A stretch of 18,786 nt of DNA, taken from an uncultured Cytophagaceae bacterium (GTDB lineage Bacteria > Bacteroidota > Bacteroidia > Cytophagales > Spirosomataceae). The notes under the pieces are model-generated. The model was not told the origin of the DNA, made no database searches, and saw nothing but the letters and a program-made list of their open reading frames with translations. The stretch covers positions 1 through 18,786 of the forward strand of contig CALLKB010000103.1 of NCBI GenBank assembly GCA_938008575.1, in the 5' to 3' direction. The translations under genes and the position numbers were made by a program. Shown one piece after another: positions 15,130 to 18,786 of this stretch (position 1 is the first letter of the stretch; the number at the start of each line of letters is the position of its first letter).

Positions 15130-16065
15130 TTAGTCAATAAATTTATGATTATTATTTAGTTGGCTCTTATTCAAAGGATGAAAATCATGCACCATTTGAC
15201 TCAAATAAGCCCGATCTAAATGGGTATAAATTTCCGTGGTCAAAATGGATTCATGCCCAAGCATCTCTTGAACGGCCCGCAAATCAGCCCCTCCTTCGAT
15301 GAGATGTGTGGCAAAGGAATGTCGGAAGGTATGCGGACTAATCGTTTTCTCGATTCCTGCTTTTGCTGCTAAATCCTTGCAGATAATAAAGACCATCACC
15401 CGACTGAGCGCCGCCCCTCTCCGATTTAAAAAGACGATATTTTGCGCTTCTTTCTTCACATCCATGTGAGCTCTAACCTCCTCTTGATACAGTTTCAAAT
15501 AATGAAACGCATCCCGACCAGCAGGAACTAAACGCTCTTTATCTCCTTTTCCGCGCACCTTGATTAAACCCAAATCCGTATAGATATCACTAATTTTTAG
15601 GTTGACTAATTCGGAAACACGCAAACCTGCACCATACAGAAATTCCAACATCGCGCGATTGCGAATGCCTTGCGCATTCGACATATCATTCGATTCCAAT
15701 ATGAGCTCAATTTCATCAAAAGAAAGCGTATCAGGAAGATGTCTCCCCTTCTGAGGGGATTTGATGTGAACACTTGGATCCCGAAAATCAGGATTCTCGA
15801 GGCATAAATATTGAAAAAAACTACGAAGACCAGATAAACAGCGCGCTTGGCTGCTCGCGTCAATCCCAAGATCATGTAGCACCTTGAAAAAATCAAGAAT
15901 GTGATTTTCCTCAAGCTCTATCGGACTCAAATCATGATGTGGAGAATCTGCCATAAAAGTTGCAAATTTCTGCACATCGCGCACGTAACCATCCAAAGAA
16001 TGTGCAGAGAGGCCCCGCTCAATCTTTAAATAATTACCAAATGCTTGGATTTCCGTCGACCACAT
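15130..16065 (-). CDS. xerD: Site-specific tyrosine recombinase XerD
   Basis: A 311-residue tyrosine recombinase that resolves chromosome dimers at dif together with XerC under FtsK control. An N-terminal SAM-like core-binding domain (about 1-95, with RGLSAHSLDGYVRDV) precedes the catalytic domain. All catalytic residues are present and lie one position from their E. coli XerD counterparts: R149 (AGLRVSEL), K173 (RGKGDKER), H245 and R248 (PHTFRHSF), H271 (LGHES) and Y280 (EIYTHL). The open frame continues upstream to 16140, but that would overlap the divergent aroQ and add atypical residues, so the ATG at 16065 (MWSTEIQAFG) is chosen. Bacteroidota may carry several integrases; the length, the lack of a mobile context and the conserved aroQ neighbour favour the housekeeping enzyme. 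The membrane-protein gene follows in the same direction. Confidence 0.93.
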   Translation of the reverse strand: MWSTEIQAFGNYLKIERGLSAHSLDGYVRDVQKFATFMADSPHHDLSPIELEENHILDFFKVLHDLGIDASSQARCLSGLRSFFQYLCLENPDFRDPSVHIKSPQKGRHLPDTLSFDEIELILESNDMSNAQGIRNRAMLEFLYGAGLRVSELVNLKISDIYTDLGLIKVRGKGDKERLVPAGRDAFHYLKLYQEEVRAHMDVKKEAQNIVFLNRRGAALSRVMVFIICKDLAAKAGIEKTISPHTFRHSFATHLIEGGADLRAVQEMLGHESILTTEIYTHLDRAYLSQMVHDFHPLNKSQLNNNHKFID

Positions 16066-16075
16066 GAATGCAATA

Positions 16076-16108
16076 TTGCTAGATTCCTGTAAATTTAGGC
16101 TAAATTTG
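16076..16108 (+). promoter_or_regulatory. Putative promoter of the aroQ operon
   Basis: TAAATTTG at 16101-16108 is a perfect TAnnTTTG -7 box. TTG at 16076-16078 lies 22 bases upstream, within the 17-23 spacing described for Bacteroidota promoters. The aroQ ATG follows 23 bases after the box. This is the best complete promoter match in the window. It occupies most of the 66-base divergent spacer with xerD, whose own promoter is not clear; TAAATTTA at 16090-16097 is a one-mismatch candidate on the minus strand. Confidence 0.65.
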
Positions 16109-16131
16109 AAATATAGCACAGGCATTGAACC

Positions 16132-16557
16132 ATGGTACATAAAAAGATATTAATCCTGAATGGTCCCAATTTGAATTTACTAGGCACGAGAGAGCCTGAA
16201 ATTTATGGACATCAGACCTTTGAACAGTTTCTTGAAATTTTGACTGAAAAATTCAAAGACAGTTTGGACATCGCTTATTTTCAATCCAACGAAGAAGGAG
16301 CCCTGATTAATAAACTACATGAAGTTGGCTTCAGCTACGATGGCATCATCTTGAACGCAGGAGGCTATACGCACACTTCCATTGCTTTAGGGGATGCGGT
16401 TGCTGCAATCAAAACACCTGTTATCGAAGTTCACATTTCGAATGTACATGCACGGGAAGCATTCCGTGGACACAGTTATTTGAGTCCAAATTGCAAAGGA
16501 ATCATTGTTGGATTCGGCTTACGAGGCTATGAATTAGCATTAAATTCTTTCCAATAG
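16132..16557 (+). CDS. aroQ: 3-dehydroquinate dehydratase, type II
   Basis: A 141-residue enzyme that converts 3-dehydroquinate to 3-dehydroshikimate, step three of the shikimate pathway, in the cytoplasm. Type II is shown by the small flavodoxin-like sequence and its motifs: LNGPNLNLLGTREPEIYG, carrying catalytic R20 and Y25; QSNEEG (51-56); ILNAGGYTHTS (73-83) with N76 and H81; and IEVHISN (98-104) with E99 and H101, followed by R112. The family normally forms dodecamers. The gene heads a tight plus-strand run: three bases separate its stop codon from the aminotransferase start. No other aro genes are in the window. Confidence 0.97.
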   Translation: MVHKKILILNGPNLNLLGTREPEIYGHQTFEQFLEILTEKFKDSLDIAYFQSNEEGALINKLHEVGFSYDGIILNAGGYTHTSIALGDAVAAIKTPVIEVHISNVHAREAFRGHSYLSPNCKGIIVGFGLRGYELALNSFQ

Positions 16558-16560
16558 GCT

Positions 16561-17610
16561 ATGCTTTCATTTTACCCCGGTCCTTCTAAGGTTCATCCGG
16601 AGGCCTTGGAATTCATCCAAGAAGCCTTTGACCAGGGTATTGTCAGCATTAACCACCGAAGTGCGCGGTTTGAAGCATTACTAAAAGACACCTTGGAGGT
16701 ATTGCATGCGAAATGGAATATTCCCTCCGACTATACCATCTATTTTGTTTCTTCCGCCACAGAAGCCTGGGAAATTGTAGCCCAATCCTTGATTGAAAAG
16801 CAATCCCTGCATCTTTACAATGGCGCTTTTGGAAAAAAATGGGCGCATTATACCCAACAAATTTACCCACAGGCACAAGCGATTGCCTTCGATGCTCAAG
16901 CTAGTTTATCTTCTGTCGAACTTCCATCATTAGCCGAAATCGATACAATTTGCCTCGTTCAAAGTGAAACTTCCAATGGCACAGGCCAAACAATTTCGCG
17001 CTCCCATTATGGCGAAAGCCTAATTGCCGTTGATGCGACGTCATCCATGGGTGGCATCGAATTGCCTTGGAAAGAAGCCGATGTGTGGTTGGCCTCCGTA
17101 CAAAAATGCATGGGTATTCCAGCCGGCTTAGGGATCATGATTTGTTCACCCAAAGCTTTAGCTCGTGCAGAGAAATTGGGACGCAAGTCGCATTACAATG
17201 ACATCTTATTAATGGAAGAAAATCGCAAGCGGTTTCAAACCCATTATACGCCCAATGTATTAAGCATTTACGTACTTAACCGATTAACACATCTACTACC
17301 CAATTTAAGTGTAATTGATGCGCAAACGAGAAAAAAGATGAAAATCTGGGAAGAATTCTGGCATACAAATGCCAACTGGGGCCTTCAATGTTTGATCGAG
17401 AATCCGGAATTGCGCCTGCCGACAGTCTTAGCTTTACAAGGAGATCCAACACAAATTCAATTAATCCTACAAACATGCTTAGCGGCAGACATTGAATTAG
17501 GTAAAGGATACGGCGATTGGCAGTCGAATACGGTGCGGATTGCCAACTTCCCAAGCCATACAGAAAACGATATTCATACACTCATCAAGCTGTTAAAACA
17601 TGAACTTTAA
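16561..17610 (+). CDS. Class V PLP-dependent aminotransferase, SerC-like
   Basis: A 349-residue fold-type I aminotransferase. The PLP lysine is K182 in ASVQKCMGIPAG, the ring-stacking and pyridine-binding positions lie in SSATEAWE (64-71) and VDATSSMGG (157-165, D158), and the N-terminal PGPSKVHPE with NHRSARFE (31-38) resembles phosphoserine aminotransferase and serine-glyoxylate/alanine-glyoxylate enzymes. Which substrate pair it uses cannot be decided: the PGPSKV start and NHRS motif are shared by the group, and no serA or serB gene is nearby. It starts three bases after aroQ and its end overlaps marC by 11 bases, so it is an internal operon gene. Confidence 0.85.
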   Translation: MLSFYPGPSKVHPEALEFIQEAFDQGIVSINHRSARFEALLKDTLEVLHAKWNIPSDYTIYFVSSATEAWEIVAQSLIEKQSLHLYNGAFGKKWAHYTQQIYPQAQAIAFDAQASLSSVELPSLAEIDTICLVQSETSNGTGQTISRSHYGESLIAVDATSSMGGIELPWKEADVWLASVQKCMGIPAGLGIMICSPKALARAEKLGRKSHYNDILLMEENRKRFQTHYTPNVLSIYVLNRLTHLLPNLSVIDAQTRKKMKIWEEFWHTNANWGLQCLIENPELRLPTVLALQGDPTQIQLILQTCLAADIELGKGYGDWQSNTVRIANFPSHTENDIHTLIKLLKHEL

Positions 17611-18172
17611 TTTCAAAGAAATCTTATCGTCATCCCTGATTTTATTCTCGGTCATTGATATTTTAGGATCAATTCCCATCATCATTGATTTGCGAAAAAA
17701 GAATGGCAATATCCATGCGGAACAAGCAACCATGGTATCAGGCTTAATCATGATTGGTTTTTTCTTTGCTGGGAAACTGATCTTGCGCTTTTTTGGCGTG
17801 GATACGAACTCATTTGCCATGGCAGGAGCGCTGATTATCTTTTTGATTGGTTTAGAAATGACGCTCGGGCGTAACATTTTCAAATCGGAAGAAGTGCAAG
17901 AAGGATCCGCACATAGCATAGTGCCTTTAGCGTTTCCGATTATCGCTGGAGCAGGTACCATGACAACCTTAATTTCCTTGAAATCACAATTTGAGGAGGA
18001 GAATATCATGATCAGTATTTTGATTAACCTCATCTTCATTTACATCGTTTTACGCTCCAGCGTCTGGATTGAAAACAAACTTGGGAATGCTGGAACGCAG
18101 GTTTTACGTAAGGTATTTGGGGTAATCTTGATTGCCATCGCGATTAAAATCTTCAAAACGCGTTTAGGATAA
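17600..18172 (+). CDS. MarC-family integral membrane protein (UPF0056)
   Basis: A 190-residue inner-membrane protein of the MarC/UPF0056 family with six predicted membrane segments, at about 7-28, 43-66, 72-90, 105-128, 135-153 and 167-184. The conserved first-helix block here reads VIDILGSIPIIIDL; many family members have NP in place of DI before the LGSIP part. AGAGTMTTLI (116-125) is the second conserved block. The function is unknown; the old link to multiple antibiotic resistance in E. coli was not upheld. It overlaps the aminotransferase by 11 bases and its TAA overlaps the rnhA ATG in TAATG. Confidence 0.9.
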   Translation: MNFNFKEILSSSLILFSVIDILGSIPIIIDLRKKNGNIHAEQATMVSGLIMIGFFFAGKLILRFFGVDTNSFAMAGALIIFLIGLEMTLGRNIFKSEEVQEGSAHSIVPLAFPIIAGAGTMTTLISLKSQFEEENIMISILINLIFIYIVLRSSVWIENKLGNAGTQVLRKVFGVILIAIAIKIFKTRLG

Positions 18173-18786
18173 TGGCCAAAAAACAGAAATACTATGTAAT
18201 CTGGGAGGGGCACAAAAAGGGAATTTTCGACTCTTGGTCGGAAACTGAAAAGAACATCAAAGGCTTCCCCAATGCTCAATATAAATCTTTCGAATCAAGA
18301 CAAGAAGCGGAAGTGGCATCAAAGAAAAACTACTGGGCGAGTATCAATACCAAAGCGACTAAAACATTGAAACCTTCGGGAGCTGCAGGAAATTACATCG
18401 TTCCTAGTATATCCGTCGACGCGGCATGTGCAGGAAATCCTGGCATCTTAGAATACCAAGGTGTCAACACAGCCACCAAAGAAGTCCTTTTTAAACGCGG
18501 ACCCTTTCCAGTGGGGACAGTCAATTTAGGTGAATTTCTTGCGATTGTTCACGGACTCTCCTACCTCAAAAAATTGGATTGTCCTTTTCCCCTGTATTCC
18601 GATTCAAGAACGGCTATTGCTTGGGTTCGAAACAAAGCAATCAAAACGAATTTGGAACGTAATGCGAAAACGGAGGATTTGTTTGAGTTAGTCGATCGAG
18701 CGATTGAATGGTTGAAGACAAATAGCTATACAACCAAAATCTTAAAGTGGGAAACGGAAGATTGGGGTGAAAATCCGGCAGATTAT
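18172..18786 (+). CDS. rnhA: Ribonuclease H1 with viroplasmin-like N-domain (3' end outside window)
   Basis: The first 205 residues of a ribonuclease HI that cuts the RNA strand of RNA-DNA hybrids, removing primers and R-loops. The start is the ATG inside TAATG after marC, and the frame is open to the window end. Residues about 5-52 form the Cauli_VI/viroplasmin-like hybrid-binding domain, with the telltale YYVIWEGHKKGIF and GFPNAQYKSF. A linker (55-75) leads to the catalytic domain, where the DEDD residues are visible: D83 in SVDAAC, E121 in NLGEFLA, D144 in LYSDSRTA, and D204 in ENPADY at the very edge. Only a short tail is missing. Confidence 0.93.
   Translation, partial: MAKKQKYYVIWEGHKKGIFDSWSETEKNIKGFPNAQYKSFESRQEAEVASKKNYWASINTKATKTLKPSGAAGNYIVPSISVDAACAGNPGILEYQGVNTATKEVLFKRGPFPVGTVNLGEFLAIVHGLSYLKKLDCPFPLYSDSRTAIAWVRNKAIKTNLERNAKTEDLFELVDRAIEWLKTNSYTTKILKWETEDWGENPADY

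Noticed and set aside
16066..16140. N-terminal extension of xerD by 25 residues
   Set aside because: It would overlap the aroQ start and promoter, and the added residues are not like the XerD N-terminus. The ATG at 16065 gives the normal domain start.
17593..18039. 148-codon open frame on the minus strand
   Set aside because: It is wholly antisense to marC, whose membrane-protein codons create long open frames on the other strand. Its product has no coherent domain pattern and no start context.

Overview
The window looks like a core-genome stretch from a member of the Bacteroidota. The support is gene content (an adenosylhomocysteinase with the -KPEHYRY tail, a GMEHQ-type M1 peptidase, an alpha-E/Anbu/transglutaminase cluster, ribonuclease H1 with a viroplasmin-like N-domain) and several boxes matching the Bacteroidota -7 promoter consensus TAnnTTTG just upstream of operons. 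Starts are generally preceded by A-rich sequence rather than strong Shine-Dalgarno motifs. The genus cannot be fixed from this sequence; a Cytophagales-like lineage is a guess. I see no rRNA, tRNA, CRISPR array, insertion sequence or prophage, and no gene-free stretch longer than about 190 bases.

Layout. (1) 1-2897, plus strand: the 3' end of ahcY with a clear terminator, a secreted M1 metallopeptidase, and purQ. (2) 2898-2993: a U-tract hairpin that can work in both directions, then a pair of oppositely oriented REP-like hairpins, lying between convergent purQ and lolA. (3) 2994-7147, minus strand: a pyrD-ftsK-lolA transcription unit in which ftsK and lolA are fused by a TAATG stop/start. 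(4) 7339-9937, plus strand: alpha-E protein, Anbu proteasome-like peptidase and transglutaminase. This is the conserved Anbu neighbourhood, but the usual circularly permuted ATP-grasp partner is not next to it. (5) 9934-10665, minus strand: a lone MlaE-type permease whose stop codon overlaps that of the transglutaminase. (6) 10703-13440, plus strand: SDR oxidoreductase, tsaE, an alanine-dehydrogenase-family protein and an unknown 134-residue protein; SDR-tsaE and ald-orphan share ATGA junctions and tsaE-ald are one base apart. (7) 13437-16065, minus strand: xerD followed by a polytopic membrane protein resembling GT-C glycosyltransferases. (8) 16132-18786, plus strand: aroQ, a class V aminotransferase, marC and rnhA, again tightly packed; rnhA runs off the window.

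How it works together. Most genes are housekeeping: methyl cycle, purine and pyrimidine synthesis, chromosome segregation (FtsK and XerD, both present though in separate units), lipoprotein trafficking, the t6A tRNA modification and the shikimate pathway. The less understood parts are the Anbu cluster without its ligase partner, the REP-like doublet with compensated stem changes, the divergent alanine-dehydrogenase-like protein with its coupled orphan, the xerD-linked membrane protein, and the very compact junctions: two convergent gene pairs share stop-codon bases, and one divergent pair appears to have promoters that face each other.
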